Assembly (NCBI GenBank): GCA_021772025.1
Contig: JAETNT010000048.1
Coordinates: forward strand, 1-32,522
DNA from: Enterocloster bolteae
Lineage (GTDB): Bacteria > Bacillota > Clostridia > Lachnospirales > Lachnospiraceae
DNA length: 32,522 nucleotides
Direction: 5' to 3'
Under the pieces are notes generated by a model, which saw nothing but the letters and a program-made list of their open reading frames with translations, had not been told where the DNA came from and did not search any database. Within the stretch, counting starts at the first letter, position 1. Every line of letters begins with the position of its first letter. Below, piece after piece: positions 7,289 through 16,348 of this stretch. The position numbers and the translations under genes are program-made.

Positions 7289-7898
7289 TTACCAAATCAA
7301 AAATCCCTTCCCCATCAGCCGCAAAACTGCCTCCGCAAAAAAATAATCCGCATAAATTAAGTCTGTCTGCCTGTCTTTACTGCTGTGGTAATCCACTTTA
7401 CAATTCTGTACAATGGACTCTCTGTCCAAATCCCAGTTGCAGCATTTTTCCGCAGCTGCTCTCACTATCCGTTTTGCATGCTCTTGGTAAATCCATCTTT
7501 CTCTGTCATTAACGTGCTCCGCAATTTCCAAAAGACCGCAGGCGGCGCAAAGTCCGGCAGATGCGTCCAGATACTTCGGCTCCTGAGGCTGCCTGAAATC
7601 ACACAGCGGAATATAACCAGTCAGCGCTAAATTGGAGATAACATAGTGGGCCGCTTTCTTTGCGGTTTCCAGATAAGCCGGATTCTCTGTATAGCGATAG
7701 CTTAAGGCAAAACCGTATAAAATCCAAGCCTGGCCTCTGGACCAGCTGGAGTTTTCAGAATATCCCTGCCCGGCAAGGATATTCTCAAGTTCTCCTGTAT
7801 CCGGGTTTAAACAGGCAATATGGCCGCAAGAACCGTCCTCCCTCACCAATGTCCGTCTGACTGTATCGGCATGATTCCTGGCAATTTGTTTCTTCCGT
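7289..7898 (-). pseudogene. GH88-type unsaturated glucuronyl hydrolase, C-terminal half only
   Basis: GH88/GH105 enzymes remove unsaturated uronic acids from the ends of lyase-cut glycans. About 200 residues remain, beginning in frame around KQIARNHADTVRRTLVREDG and containing the family hallmark SWSRGQAWILYGFA, then KAAHYVISN and a Tyr/Asp-rich end. Intact members have about 370-400 residues, so the first half, which carries the catalytic Asp pair in characterised GH88 enzymes, is gone. The only start codon near the break is a TTG (7849) without a proper ribosome site. Upstream the frame joins, out of phase, the beginning of a lipoprotein gene. The fusion looks like a deletion within a former sugar-uptake and degradation cluster. 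Confidence 0.8.
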
Positions 7899-8018
7899 CT
7901 GCCGTCCGGCCGCCGATGTGCTTCCCGTATTTCCCGATCCGCATCCGGTCAAAAGAGTTCCTGCCATGGTCGCCGCCAGACTGCCGCATAATATTCTGTT
8001 CCTTAAATTTTTCTTCAC
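7888..8018 (-). pseudogene. Lipoprotein 5' remnant, likely a solute-binding protein
   Basis: A GTG at 8018 follows AAGGAGA and starts MKKNLRNRILCGSLAATMAG, with a lipobox LLTGC and a Gly/Ser/Thr linker. This form is typical of extracellular sugar-binding lipoproteins of ABC importers. After about 44 residues, near 7888-7898, homology changes to the GH88 gene in another frame. Reading on gives a frame that ends at 7785 with no known domain. The substrate-binding identity is inferred from the signal peptide style and the GH88 neighbour. The ribosome site and promoter remain, so a nonsense peptide may still be made. Confidence 0.65.
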
Positions 8019-8130
8019 GTTCCCTTCTCCTTTTTTGAATATAAACTGTTTTTTAAGAGTGTTAGAAAACGGCCGTATTCTTGTTTTTATCTTAAAAAAG
8101 CCCCAATGAAATTACAATAAATAAATTAAA

Positions 8131-8160
8131 ATTATATTATCATTTTTTACTATTTTTCAA
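8131..8160 (-). promoter_or_regulatory. Promoter of the broken lipoprotein gene
   Basis: On the minus strand TTGAAA (8160-8155) and TATAAT (8136-8131), 18 bases apart, in very AT-rich DNA. It leaves a leader of about 105 bases. The 8019-8325 gap otherwise holds only the yebC terminator. Confidence 0.55.
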
Positions 8161-8230
8161 ATTTATCTTAATATTTTACCATAATATTTAGTTTTTTTGC
8201 TCTTTACAGATATCACTTCGTGTTAGGGAA

Positions 8231-8285
8231 AAAAGCGAAAAAACCTTCTTCTATTTACCAACTATGATAAATAGAAGAAGGTTTT
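8231..8285 (-). terminator. Terminator of yebC
   Basis: A perfect 18-base-pair stem (8240-8257 with 8268-8285) and a 10-base loop. On the minus strand it is followed by TTTTTTCGCTTTT. It lies about 40 bases after the yebC stop. Confidence 0.85.
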
Positions 8286-8325
8286 CATTTATTTTAAGCC
8301 GCTTTTCAGAAGCAGCCCGGCTTAT

Positions 8326-9063
8326 TTATCTCTCGTCCGTATCCCAGTTATGGTAAACTGCCTGTACATCGTCATCCTCGTCTAGCAGATCCAAGGTACG
8401 GTTGATCTTTTTAATATCTTCATCGCTTGTCAGCTCTACCCAGGTCTGAGGAATCATGGTAATATCCGCCTGCGCCATGGGAATCCCGGCAGACTCCAGA
8501 GCCTCCCGGACTCTGCTGAAATCATCCGGAGCAGTGAGAACCTCGTAGCTGTCCTCCTCCTCTGCAAAATCCTCTGCCCCTGCGTCTAACGCCGCCATCA
8601 TCAACTCATCGGCATCCATATCGCACTCTTCTTTATCAATGATGATCTGGCCCTTCTTATCGAACATATAAGATACGCAGCCAGGAGTTCCTACATTTCC
8701 GTCTCCCTTGGTAAACGCGCTTCTTACGTTGGCGGCCGTCCGGTTCTTATTGTCGGTCAGGGCATCTACAATAATTGCCACGCCGCTGGGACCGTATCCC
8801 TCATAGGTAATTACTTCATAGTTTACAGAATTGGCATCGCCTGCTGCTTTTTTAATCCCTCTGTCAATGGTATCATTAGGCATGTTATTTGCCTTTGCTT
8901 TGGCGATAACATCCCGCAGCTTGCTGTTGTTAGCCGGATCTGGTCCGCCTTCTTTTACTGCGACAGCAATTTCACGCCCGATTACAGTAAAAATCTTGCC
9001 TTTTGCCGCATCGTTTTTCTCTTTCTTATGTTTAATATTGGCAAATTTAGAATGTCCTGACAT
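8326..9063 (-). CDS. yebC: YebC/PmpR family protein (TACO1-like)
   Basis: YebC proteins were long annotated as transcription regulators; later work links the YebC/TACO1 family to translation, helping ribosomes through proline-rich stretches. The 245-residue protein is full length and starts [18 protein letters not shown], the typical opening. [25 protein letters not shown] and [19 protein letters not shown] are conserved family stretches, and the C-terminal half is acidic. A start at 9099 would add 12 atypical residues; the ATG at 9063 has AAGGAG 11 bases upstream and matches relatives. It is last in a run with the MATE and lipoprotein genes, 32 bases after the latter, and is followed by a strong terminator. 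Confidence 0.95.
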   Translation of the reverse strand: MSGHSKFANIKHKKEKNDAAKGKIFTVIGREIAVAVKEGGPDPANNSKLRDVIAKAKANNMPNDTIDRGIKKAAGDANSVNYEVITYEGYGPSGVAIIVDALTDNKNRTAANVRSAFTKGDGNVGTPGCVSYMFDKKGQIIIDKEECDMDADELMMAALDAGAEDFAEEEDSYEVLTAPDDFSRVREALESAGIPMAQADITMIPQTWVELTSDEDIKKINRTLDLLDEDDDVQAVYHNWDTDER

Positions 9064-9095
9064 AAAATAAACAACTCCTTTTTCTCTCTTCCGTG

Positions 9096-10097
9096 TCAAA
9101 TCCCTTCATATCTTAACACTATTGACTGGCTTTTGCAAGTGGGAACTCCAAAAGAATCCGCTATAGACGCCGCCTTTTTAGCCGCTTCCTTCCCATTCTC
9201 CTTCATCAGGATCTGGAGCTGCCAGTAATAACCGTTGCAGTACAGGGCATACCGAACCTCATAATGGTAGTCTGCTTCCTTTTCTGTATACAGAATCTCC
9301 GCCAGATAATAGCTGGCCTCCGGATCCTGAGACGAATCTGCCAGGCCTGCGTCAAAGCTTATTAAGTCAAACTCCCCACTGATTCCTGTATTTAAAATCA
9401 GATCCCTGCAGGCTTCTTCCGTGTCAATGTAGGGAAAGATTTCACGGGCTTCATCTGCAGGCATATGGATAATGTCCACTCTGCCCCCTTTTCCTGCAAA
9501 GCTGTCAATGTTTCCATCTCCCTGAGCCTCCTGCTGCCAGCTCCCGTCGGGAAAGGTAATCTCAAACCCGTCCTCCCGATAAGAAGTATTATAACTCCAG
9601 GGTTCTTTCGAATATTCATAGGCATTTGCCACATCCTCATAGGGGATAAAAGCAGACCATCCCCCGGCAGTCTCCACAAATATGGTTCCCGCCCCGCCGT
9701 CCTCACGGATATAGACGGAATCTCCTTTTGTCAGGCCGGCCGCCTCAAAATCCCTTTGAAGCTCTCTGTCCTCAGGCGTCCCGGTCACCTGTCCGGCCAG
9801 CCGGTAATCCTCAGGAGCTGATGTAAAATCCACATCGTAAGCCCATACATAAATTTTTCCCTCTACCATCACCTTGGCGTCTCTAAGCGCCGAAAGCCCC
9901 TGAGGATCGTCCTCAGAGGGAGCCAGGGTAGTTTCCGCAGCAGTGGTAACCTCCGTCAGCCCAGTTTCCCCAGTGGTCTTTACAGCTTCGGGCTGCTTTA
10001 TCTCTTGGTTTTTACAACCGCTTATCCCGACTATCAATGTCAAGACTGTCACCGCCGCTCCTGCTTTTGTCTTTGTTAACCAATTCTTTAATTTCAT
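9096..10097 (-). CDS. Lipoprotein of unknown function
   Basis: The protein of 333 residues starts [20 protein letters not shown] and has a lipobox ISGC near residue 28, then a Thr/Glu-rich linker. The middle contains a nucleic-acid-free, beta-rich-looking stretch ([16 protein letters not shown]) and a later segment with [14 protein letters not shown], resembling the soluble fold of extracytoplasmic lipoproteins. I do not recognise a family. The ATG at 10097 lies 4 bases after the MATE stop, with CGGAG upstream; an ATG at 10121 inside the MATE gene is less likely. It appears co-transcribed with the MATE gene and yebC. It should be anchored on the outer membrane face. Confidence 0.75.
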   Translation of the reverse strand: MKLKNWLTKTKAGAAVTVLTLIVGISGCKNQEIKQPEAVKTTGETGLTEVTTAAETTLAPSEDDPQGLSALRDAKVMVEGKIYVWAYDVDFTSAPEDYRLAGQVTGTPEDRELQRDFEAAGLTKGDSVYIREDGGAGTIFVETAGGWSAFIPYEDVANAYEYSKEPWSYNTSYREDGFEITFPDGSWQQEAQGDGNIDSFAGKGGRVDIIHMPADEAREIFPYIDTEEACRDLILNTGISGEFDLISFDAGLADSSQDPEASYYLAEILYTEKEADYHYEVRYALYCNGYYWQLQILMKENGKEAAKKAASIADSFGVPTCKSQSIVLRYEGI

Positions 10098-10101
10098 TCC
10101 A

Positions 10102-11466
10102 TTACACTCCGTTCTGTTCATTCGATTTTCCCCGCAGCCTTTTTAGACAATAATAGAAGGCTGGTATTAAAAACAAATCCGCAAGAATCCAAGCCGCCGG
10201 GCTGCCGATGCAGGCGGCAGGGTAACCAAAAACCGGGACCAGTACAAAACCTACTGCGGAACGCCCGATCATCTCGCAGACTCCTGCAATAATAGCAAAA
10301 GTACTGTATCCCATTCCCTGGATGGCAAAGCGCATCACATTGACAAACACCAAGGCAATGTAGAACACGCTGTTTCCCACCAGGAACATCCATGCCTGAT
10401 GGAGAATCTCTGTCTCCCCTGCATCTACAAACAACAAGGAAATCTTCTCTCCAAAGAAAAACAGCACTGCAAAAGCCAGGATTGAATAGACAACCCCGAT
10501 AATGGCGGCATATCTGACACCTTCTCTCACTCGATCAATCTTTCCTGCCCCCACATTCTGTCCGGCCCAGGTAGCCATGGTTCCTCCCAAGGCATCATAG
10601 GGGGAGCAAAAAAAGAATCCAATCCGTCCTCCTGCGGTAACAGCCGCCACAGCCATAGAACCAAGGGAATTGACGGCAGTCTGAAGAATTACGTTTCCTA
10701 TGGCGGTTATGGAATACTGAAACCCCATAGGTATTCCCATACCGCACAGAGTAGCCATAAGACGGCGGTTTGCTCTCATTTCTTCCCTGGTCATTTTTAA
10801 AACCGGGTATTTGGATCGCATAAACAGCAGACACAGGGCTCCGGATATCCCTTGGGAAATTACCGTGGCGCAGGCCGCCCCGGCGGGCCCCATCTTCAGA
10901 ATAACAATCATAAATAGATCCAGACCGATGTTCAGTATGGAAGCCATAAGCAAAAAGTAAACCGGAGTCTTGCTGTCTCCTAAGGAGCGGATAATCCCTG
11001 ATGTCATATTATAGAGAAAAGTAGTAGGAATCCCCAGAAAGATAATAAAAATGTAGCTGTATGCTTGGTATAAAATATCCTGCGGTGTTTTCATCCAAAC
11101 CAGAATATTCATACAGAGTGCGGAAACTACCGTTGTCATCACCACCGCTGTCCCTATTGACAGCCAGGCCCCATTGGCTACAAACCGCCGAAGGCCCGAA
11201 TAGTCTCTTGCCCCGAACTTTTGAGCCACCGGAATGGCAAAGCCGCTGCAGACTCCGATGCAAAAGCCGTTAATCATAAAATTAATAGAACCCGTAGAAC
11301 CCACTGCCGCCAAAGCAGTGACCCCCAGATATTTGCCTACGATAATCGTATCTACCATGCTGTAAAACTGCTGAAATAAAAATCCCAAAAACATAGGAAT
11401 CGCAAACCCTATAATCAGCTTTAAAGGGGATCCCTCTGTCATGTCTTTTACTTTTTCCTGTGCCAT
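10102..11466 (-). CDS. MATE family efflux transporter
   Basis: A 454-residue membrane protein with about 12 hydrophobic segments, the family's normal size. It opens DMTEGSPLKLIIGFAIPMF and has QQFYSMVDTIIVGKYLG, the typical first-helix signature of MATE (NorM/DinF-like) transporters, which export drugs or metabolites using Na+ or H+. The second half shows the matching repeat (GMGIPMGFQYSITAIGN; TAGGRIGFFFCSPYDALGG; WAGQNVGAGK). The ATG at 11466 has AAAGGAC upstream, 9 bases away. It starts an operon with the lipoprotein and yebC. The substrate cannot be predicted. Confidence 0.93.
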   Translation of the reverse strand: MAQEKVKDMTEGSPLKLIIGFAIPMFLGFLFQQFYSMVDTIIVGKYLGVTALAAVGSTGSINFMINGFCIGVCSGFAIPVAQKFGARDYSGLRRFVANGAWLSIGTAVVMTTVVSALCMNILVWMKTPQDILYQAYSYIFIIFLGIPTTFLYNMTSGIIRSLGDSKTPVYFLLMASILNIGLDLFMIVILKMGPAGAACATVISQGISGALCLLFMRSKYPVLKMTREEMRANRRLMATLCGMGIPMGFQYSITAIGNVILQTAVNSLGSMAVAAVTAGGRIGFFFCSPYDALGGTMATWAGQNVGAGKIDRVREGVRYAAIIGVVYSILAFAVLFFFGEKISLLFVDAGETEILHQAWMFLVGNSVFYIALVFVNVMRFAIQGMGYSTFAIIAGVCEMIGRSAVGFVLVPVFGYPAACIGSPAAWILADLFLIPAFYYCLKRLRGKSNEQNGV

Positions 11467-11523
11467 TGCAATTATGTCCTTTCTAAATCAAAAAATCCGC
11501 TCTCTCATTTTGGTGCGTTTACT

Positions 11524-11551
11524 ATCATAACTCAATTGCCGGATTTTTCAA
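11524..11551 (-). promoter_or_regulatory. Promoter of the MATE-lipoprotein-yebC operon
   Basis: On the minus strand TTGAAA (11551-11546) and TATGAT (11529-11524), 16 bases apart, about 55 bases before the MATE start. Confidence 0.5.
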
Positions 11552-11570
11552 CTACTTTTTCCTATAAGGT

Positions 11571-11613
11571 AAAAAAGACACAGCAAATCCGGCCTGGCCA
11601 TACTTGCTGCGTC
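11571..11613 (-). terminator. Terminator of the CNNM/CorC gene
   Basis: GACGCAGCAA pairs with TTGCTGTGTC (one wobble) on the minus strand, followed by TTTTTT (11576-11571). It starts 11 bases after the stop. Confidence 0.8.
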
Positions 11614-11624
11614 TATGTTTTTCT

Positions 11625-12989
11625 TTATAGTTCTGTCTTTTCTTCTGACTGCTCTTCCACTTTATGCGGAAAAGCCCGGACCGATTGGATCATCTTATTT
11701 TCTACCTTTAATATCCGGAATTCATATCCCAGACAAATCACTACCGGTTCTTCCCCGTCTCCCGGAATCCTTCCAAGTCTGGAAATTAAAAAACCGTTGA
11801 CGGTATCATAAACTTCTTCTCCTTCTTCTTCAAAAGAAATTCCCAGTACCTTTTCGGCCTGATCCAAGGAAGCCATACCGCTCATCAGAAAGCTGCCGTC
11901 TTCTTGTGCCGCAATCAGGTCTTCCTCCACATCATATTCATCCATAATATTTCCTACAATCTCCTCCAATATGTCCTCCATGGTCACAATACCTACAGTC
12001 TGCCCATACTCATCCACCACGATTTCCATGTGGGTTTTCTGGGACTGCATTTCCCGAAACAGGTTGTCCAGATTACGGGTCTCCGGAATAAAGTGAGGCT
12101 CCCGAAGCAGTCCTGGAATCTGATCCAAAGAAAGATCCTTATATTCCTCCTGCTCAAAAAATACCACTGCATCTCTCATATGTAGGACGCCGATAATATC
12201 GTCAATTTCTTCCCGGTATACCGGGTATCGGGAATTGCTTCCTTCTTTCAGAATAAAATCCAGGGCTTCTCTCAGGGTAAGGGTACAGTCTAAGGCTACC
12301 AGGTTTTTCCTGTGAGTCATAACATCCTCTGCGGTCTTTTCATCCAACTCAAAAATGTTGGTAATCATCTCCGCCTCACCTGCTTCCAGAATTCCCTGTT
12401 CATGCCCCTCATTAACCATGGATTTAATATCCTCTTCTGTTACATTGTCAACATCCTTGTCTATATCCACGCCCCAGACCTTTAGTATCAGCCTGGTAAC
12501 TCCGCTAATCAGAACTGTTACAGGGGTCATAATAAACATCAGCCCCTCTATAACTCCCAAAAGCCTTTCTGACCACCCCATGGGATCTCTTAATCCCAGT
12601 TCTTTAGGAATAAGGATTCCAAAAGGTACAAACAGCAAAAGAATCATCACAGCTGATGCCACAAGGGAAACCGGACGAATCCATAGATCTCCGTTGGTAA
12701 ATTGCCCAAAAATGCCTGACTCCATCCAAACTGTCAGATGCCTCCAGATCCCAAATCCCACTGCCATCTGCAGTGCGTCTGTAATCACCAGCAATGTGAG
12801 AATAAACCGTCTGGGATGATTTGCCGCCTGCAGAAGCCGCTTTGCCTGGGTATCACCGCTTTCCGCTTTCTCTTCTAATTTGGCTTCATTCACGTTTTGA
12901 ATAGCCGCCCCAAATCCGTACAAAATCGCGCTCAGTATCAAAGATGCCAGAATAATCACAATACTGATAGGCGAATAGCCATCGTCCAT
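11625..12989 (-). CDS. CNNM/CorC (hemolysin C-like) family membrane protein
   Basis: Proteins of this family are linked to Mg2+ (and Co2+) export or homeostasis; the old name hemolysin is misleading. The 454 residues divide into a DUF21/CNNM membrane domain with four hydrophobic segments (about 1-190), a CBS-domain pair (about 205-330, with EDVMTHRKNLVALD and GVLHMRDAVVFF) and a CorC-type C-terminal domain (about 350-440, with GQTVGIVTMEDILEEIVG before it). The length is normal. The ATG at 12989 is 13 bases from AAAGGAG, a rather long spacing. It has its own promoter and terminator, so it is probably monocistronic. The transported ion is inferred from the family. Confidence 0.9.
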   Translation of the reverse strand: MDDGYSPISIVIILASLILSAILYGFGAAIQNVNEAKLEEKAESGDTQAKRLLQAANHPRRFILTLLVITDALQMAVGFGIWRHLTVWMESGIFGQFTNGDLWIRPVSLVASAVMILLLFVPFGILIPKELGLRDPMGWSERLLGVIEGLMFIMTPVTVLISGVTRLILKVWGVDIDKDVDNVTEEDIKSMVNEGHEQGILEAGEAEMITNIFELDEKTAEDVMTHRKNLVALDCTLTLREALDFILKEGSNSRYPVYREEIDDIIGVLHMRDAVVFFEQEEYKDLSLDQIPGLLREPHFIPETRNLDNLFREMQSQKTHMEIVVDEYGQTVGIVTMEDILEEIVGNIMDEYDVEEDLIAAQEDGSFLMSGMASLDQAEKVLGISFEEEGEEVYDTVNGFLISRLGRIPGDGEEPVVICLGYEFRILKVENKMIQSVRAFPHKVEEQSEEKTEL

Positions 12990-13035
12990 TGGACTTTTAA
13001 CACTCCTTTATCTTGAAAATTTTGGTACTTTGCTC

Positions 13036-13064
13036 ATCATACCATGTTTGTTTCTGTTCGTCAA
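13036..13064 (-). promoter_or_regulatory. Promoter of the CNNM/CorC gene
   Basis: On the minus strand TTGACG (13064-13059) and TATGAT (13041-13036), exactly 17 bases apart, about 45 bases before the start codon. Confidence 0.7.
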
Positions 13065-13124
13065 TGGCACCCCGGGCAATCCGCAAAACGTACCGGCGGC
13101 GCGTTTCACCGGATACTTTGTAAG

Positions 13125-13166
13125 CAAAACAGCCTGGAACCGGGTTATGTATCCAGTTCCAGGCTG
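13125..13166 (-). terminator. Terminator overlapping the end of mazF
   Basis: A perfect 11-base-pair stem, CAGCCTGGAAC with GTTCCAGGCTG (13130-13140 and 13156-13166), followed on the minus strand by TTTTG. The first arm is inside the last codons of mazF. Confidence 0.75.
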
Positions 13167-13492
13167 ACCCTTAAGGCGGTGTTCACCCTTTGCTGCAATT
13201 CCTCGTCTATATGGCAGATCTTTTCCTTGAGCCTTTGTTTATCTATAGTGCGGAGCTGTTCCAAAAGAATGACCGAGTCCTTTACCATATTGCACCGGTT
13301 TGTGGGAAGTTCCACATGTGTGGGAAGCTTTGCCTTATTCATTCTGGAAGTAATCGCCGCGCATATAACGGTAGGGCTATGCTTATTGCCCACATCATTT
13401 TGAATAATCAGGACCGGGCGGATGCCTCCCTGCTCAGAGCCTACCACTGGCCTTAAGTCTGCATAATAAATATCTCCTCGTCTGATAATCAC
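13145..13492 (-). CDS. mazF: MazF/PemK (NdoA/EndoA-like) mRNA endoribonuclease toxin
   Basis: MazF-type toxins cut mRNA at short single-stranded sites and are normally held by a MazE-type antitoxin. The 115-residue protein has the standard opening [12 protein letters not shown], the substrate-loop and catalytic stretch [18 protein letters not shown], and the TVICAAIT and [14 protein letters not shown] motifs of the Bacillus NdoA group. The start is GTG at 13492, 9 bases from AGGAG. It follows alr as in Bacillus, but the gene for the NdoAI antitoxin, which sits between them there, is absent: the 108-base gap has no suitable frame. It could be controlled by an antitoxin elsewhere or retained as a lone enzyme. 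Confidence 0.9.
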   Translation of the reverse strand: MIIRRGDIYYADLRPVVGSEQGGIRPVLIIQNDVGNKHSPTVICAAITSRMNKAKLPTHVELPTNRCNMVKDSVILLEQLRTIDKQRLKEKICHIDEELQQRVNTALRVSLELDT

Positions 13493-13504
13493 GTTTTCAC
13501 TCTC

Positions 13505-13519
13505 CTATCCTTCGGATAG
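13505..13519 (-). promoter_or_regulatory. Small hairpin next to the mazF ribosome site
   Basis: CTATCC and GGATAG pair around GAA immediately before AGGAGAG. The 3' arm merges with the ribosome-binding site, so it may limit mazF translation. This is inferred from position only. Confidence 0.35.
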
Positions 13520-13600
13520 TATTGACATAAACGGCCCGGCGTATACATCACCAAGTGTTCACATGACATTCTATGAGAAAAAACAGGCAGTCGTGCAGCC

Positions 13601-14782
13601 TTACTGGCTAAGCAGGTCCTTTCTTCCCACTACACTGCCATTTTTGATATAAATTCTGGGAACACGTTTTCCAATATTGCACAAAACCTCATAATGAAAC
13701 CCACCTGACAAAAATGCTATTTCTTCCGCTGTAATAACATTTTCTCCATCCTTCCCCAGGAGAACTGCCTCGTCCCCTTCCTTTACTCCAGGAATGCGGG
13801 TAACGTCTGCCATAAACTGATCCATGCAGACCCGTCCTAGCACAGGAGCTTTCCCGCCTCTAACCAGCACATATCCCTTCCCTGACAATGCTCTGGGATA
13901 GCCGTCCCCATAACCTGCCGCAATAGTAGCTACCCTGGTAGGCTCTTTTGCCGTAAAAGTTCCGCCATAGCTTACACTGGTTCCTGCCGGAATGGTTTTT
14001 ACGCAGGTAATCCGTCCTCTCCAGGAGAGTGCAGGCATCAGTTTTACTTTTTCCTGATCCACCTGTCCGGAAGGGTACAAGCCATAGATGGAAATTCCTG
14101 CCCGTACTGCCGTAAGATCCGTTCCCAAAGATTCTAAAATGCCCGCACTGTTGGAGCAGTGACGGATAGGAATCTCCACCTTTCTCTCCTCCAGATTCTT
14201 TAAAAACTTCAGATAAATTTCAAGCTGTTTTCTGGCCGGCCCTTTATCTGTCTCATCTGCCCTTGCAAAATGAGTAAATATTCCTTCTATTGTAATTCCG
14301 GGACAGTCCGCTATCCGTTTTGCCAGATCCGCCCCTTCCCCGGAAGGCTCCATTCCAATGCGGCTCATACCGGTATCTACTGCCAGATGAATCCGGCCGG
14401 GAACCTTTAAGCGGCAGGCCGCCTCCCCAAAAGCCCGGGCGGTTTCTTCTGTAAAAACAGTGGGCCGGATGTCCCCTAAAAGCAGCTCCTCATACCGGCT
14501 TTCATGAACCGGCCCCAACACCAGCACCGGTTTTTTTACTCCATGCCGGCGCAGCAGCACTGCTTCGTCTGCGGCTGCCACTGCAAATCCCCAGACATAT
14601 GGAGAGATGGCATCTGCAACCGCCTCGGCGCCGTGTCCATAAGCATCTGCCTTAATCACCCCTATGATTTCCGTTTTCCTAGGAAGGCTTCTTCTCATGG
14701 CTTCCATATTTTGGCAGATAGCGTCTAAATCCACTACTCCGCAGGTTCTGTCATAGGGAATATTCCATTTCTCCTGATTCAT
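13601..14782 (-). CDS. alr: Alanine racemase
   Basis: A pyridoxal-phosphate enzyme that interconverts L- and D-alanine for peptidoglycan. The 393-residue protein has the cofactor lysine in VIKADAYGHG (K44), the catalytic tyrosine in SYGGTFT (Y272), and the conserved VDTGMSRIG, HCSNSAG and GRVCMDQFMADVT stretches. Two adjacent ATGs lie at 14785 and 14782; the second is 7 bases from AGGAG and is preferred. The gene overlaps the end of the nnr gene by about 32 bases, so translation is probably coupled. The order rex-nnr-alr-mazF on one strand suggests one transcription unit, at least through alr. Confidence 0.96.
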   Translation of the reverse strand: MNQEKWNIPYDRTCGVVDLDAICQNMEAMRRSLPRKTEIIGVIKADAYGHGAEAVADAISPYVWGFAVAAADEAVLLRRHGVKKPVLVLGPVHESRYEELLLGDIRPTVFTEETARAFGEAACRLKVPGRIHLAVDTGMSRIGMEPSGEGADLAKRIADCPGITIEGIFTHFARADETDKGPARKQLEIYLKFLKNLEERKVEIPIRHCSNSAGILESLGTDLTAVRAGISIYGLYPSGQVDQEKVKLMPALSWRGRITCVKTIPAGTSVSYGGTFTAKEPTRVATIAAGYGDGYPRALSGKGYVLVRGGKAPVLGRVCMDQFMADVTRIPGVKEGDEAVLLGKDGENVITAEEIAFLSGGFHYEVLCNIGKRVPRIYIKNGSVVGRKDLLSQ

Positions 14783-16340
14783 CATATTTCTCCTGTCTTA
14801 GATATCCTTTATCCGCCGCTTCTCCGGCCATATCTGCCAATTCTCCGGCTAAAAGGCTGGCGCTTCCTTTTTTCTTTCTATATAGATCTCCGGCTATGCC
14901 GTGAAGGTAAACTCCCAAGGCGGCTCCGTCAAAGGGCTCCATCCCCCGAGCGCAGAAGGCCCCTATAATACCTGTCAGCACATCCCCGGAGCCTGCTTTT
15001 GCCAACACACTATTTCCGCTGGTGTTCAGATACCGCACTCCGTCCTTATCCGTCACAGCCGTCGCGCCGTCCTTCAGCACACAGGTAATCCCCCATCTTG
15101 CGGAATATTCTGCCGCCGTCCCGGGAATATCCTGCTGAATCTCCCTGATACTTTTTCCCGTAAGCCTTGCCATCTCTCCCAAATGGGGAGTAATAATTAC
15201 ATTTTCTGTATAATATCGGGTTATCTCCGGATTTCGGGAAATGATGTTTAAAGCATCTGCATCTACAATGATGGTAGAGCACGCGAAAGACAACACCCCT
15301 TCCACCAGCTCCCTGGCATAAGGTTCCGTACCAATGCCCGGACCTAAAATCACCGCATCTGCCCAAACACATTCCCTCTCCAAAAGCCTTCCGAACCTTT
15401 CCATGTCCTCCTGAGCTATCTCCGGAGAGTAGCAGGCGATAATCGCTTCCGGAAGCTGCTGCTGCAAAATCTCCCGGTTATCCTCAACGGTCAGTATTTT
15501 TACCAGCCCTGCTCCGCACCGGTATGCCGCTTTAGCGGCAAAGTAAGCGGCCCCGCTCATATTTTTTGACCCGGCGGCTACTAAAACCCGGCCAAAAGTC
15601 CCTTTGTTGGAATAGGCCGGCCTTTCCGGCAGACGGTGCAGATCCGAAAAGTCATAGGTAAAGCTCTGGTTTTCCTCCCATGCTTTCCTCTCCATTACTT
15701 TTTCATAGCTGAGATCTGAAAATCCAATGTTTCCTATGACTACCTGTCCCGCAAAATCCCGTCCCGGAAAGAGAACTGTGCCGCATTTTTCCCAGCCAAA
15801 GGTTACGGTTATATCTGCTTTTAAAGCGATTCCCATAATGCTTCCGGTATCAGAATCAATACCGGAGGGAATGTCCACCGCCACTGTAAAGCTTACCGGC
15901 TGCCGCTTTATCTTCTCCATGCAGTTTTGGTATTCTCCTTCTATATTTCTCGTAAGCCCCACTCCAAACAGGCCGTCAATAATCGCTCCTGAAAACCCTT
16001 CTTCCGCCTCCTGCCAGGGCAGCGTCAAAACCCTTAAGTTTTCTGCGATTCTTCTTTGAAGGGCACATTCCGGCGTTTCTTTTGTTCGATCCCCTGCCAG
16101 GATAACCGCCGCCTGATACCCTTCCTGGCAGAGAATTCTGGCGGCGGCTACTGCGTCTGCGCCGTTATTTCCCGTTCCGCACACCGCCCACACAGGCGTT
16201 TCTTTTTTTATGTGTTTTTTCACTTCACAGGCCACGCACCAAGCAGCCCTCTCCTGAAGAACCAGAGAGGGAATCCCGATTTCTTCTATTGTATATTGGT
16301 CAATAGCCTTCATTTGCCGTCCCGTTACCAGATTTCTCAT
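14751..16340 (-). CDS. nnr: Bifunctional NAD(P)HX epimerase/dehydratase
   Basis: It repairs hydrated NADH and NADPH: the N-terminal epimerase (YjeF_N, about 1-215) interconverts the R and S forms, and the C-terminal ADP/ATP-dependent dehydratase (ribokinase-like, about 235-505) restores the cofactor. The 529-residue length is typical of the fused form. In the N-domain the usual GNNGGDG reads GNNGADAVAAARIL, keeping the Asp but replacing two Gly. In the C-domain GTFGRVLVAAGSKNMSGAAY, IVDADALN, TPHLGEMARLTG and AGSGDVLTGIIGAFCARG are all present. The ATG at 16340 lies just after the rex stop (8 bases), so it is probably co-transcribed with rex. Confidence 0.94.
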   Translation of the reverse strand: MRNLVTGRQMKAIDQYTIEEIGIPSLVLQERAAWCVACEVKKHIKKETPVWAVCGTGNNGADAVAAARILCQEGYQAAVILAGDRTKETPECALQRRIAENLRVLTLPWQEAEEGFSGAIIDGLFGVGLTRNIEGEYQNCMEKIKRQPVSFTVAVDIPSGIDSDTGSIMGIALKADITVTFGWEKCGTVLFPGRDFAGQVVIGNIGFSDLSYEKVMERKAWEENQSFTYDFSDLHRLPERPAYSNKGTFGRVLVAAGSKNMSGAAYFAAKAAYRCGAGLVKILTVEDNREILQQQLPEAIIACYSPEIAQEDMERFGRLLERECVWADAVILGPGIGTEPYARELVEGVLSFACSTIIVDADALNIISRNPEITRYYTENVIITPHLGEMARLTGKSIREIQQDIPGTAAEYSARWGITCVLKDGATAVTDKDGVRYLNTSGNSVLAKAGSGDVLTGIIGAFCARGMEPFDGAALGVYLHGIAGDLYRKKKGSASLLAGELADMAGEAADKGYLRQEKYDESGEMEYSL

Positions 16341-16348
16341 ACCTTGTC

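Noticed and set aside
7156..7512. 118-codon plus-strand frame opposite the GH88 remnant
   Set aside because: It lacks a ribosome site, lies over a hairpin and the hydrolase remnant, and has no recognisable content.
11639..11660. Toxin role for the hemolysin-named gene
   Set aside because: The DUF21-CBS-CorC layout belongs to ion-homeostasis proteins; the hemolysin name is historical.
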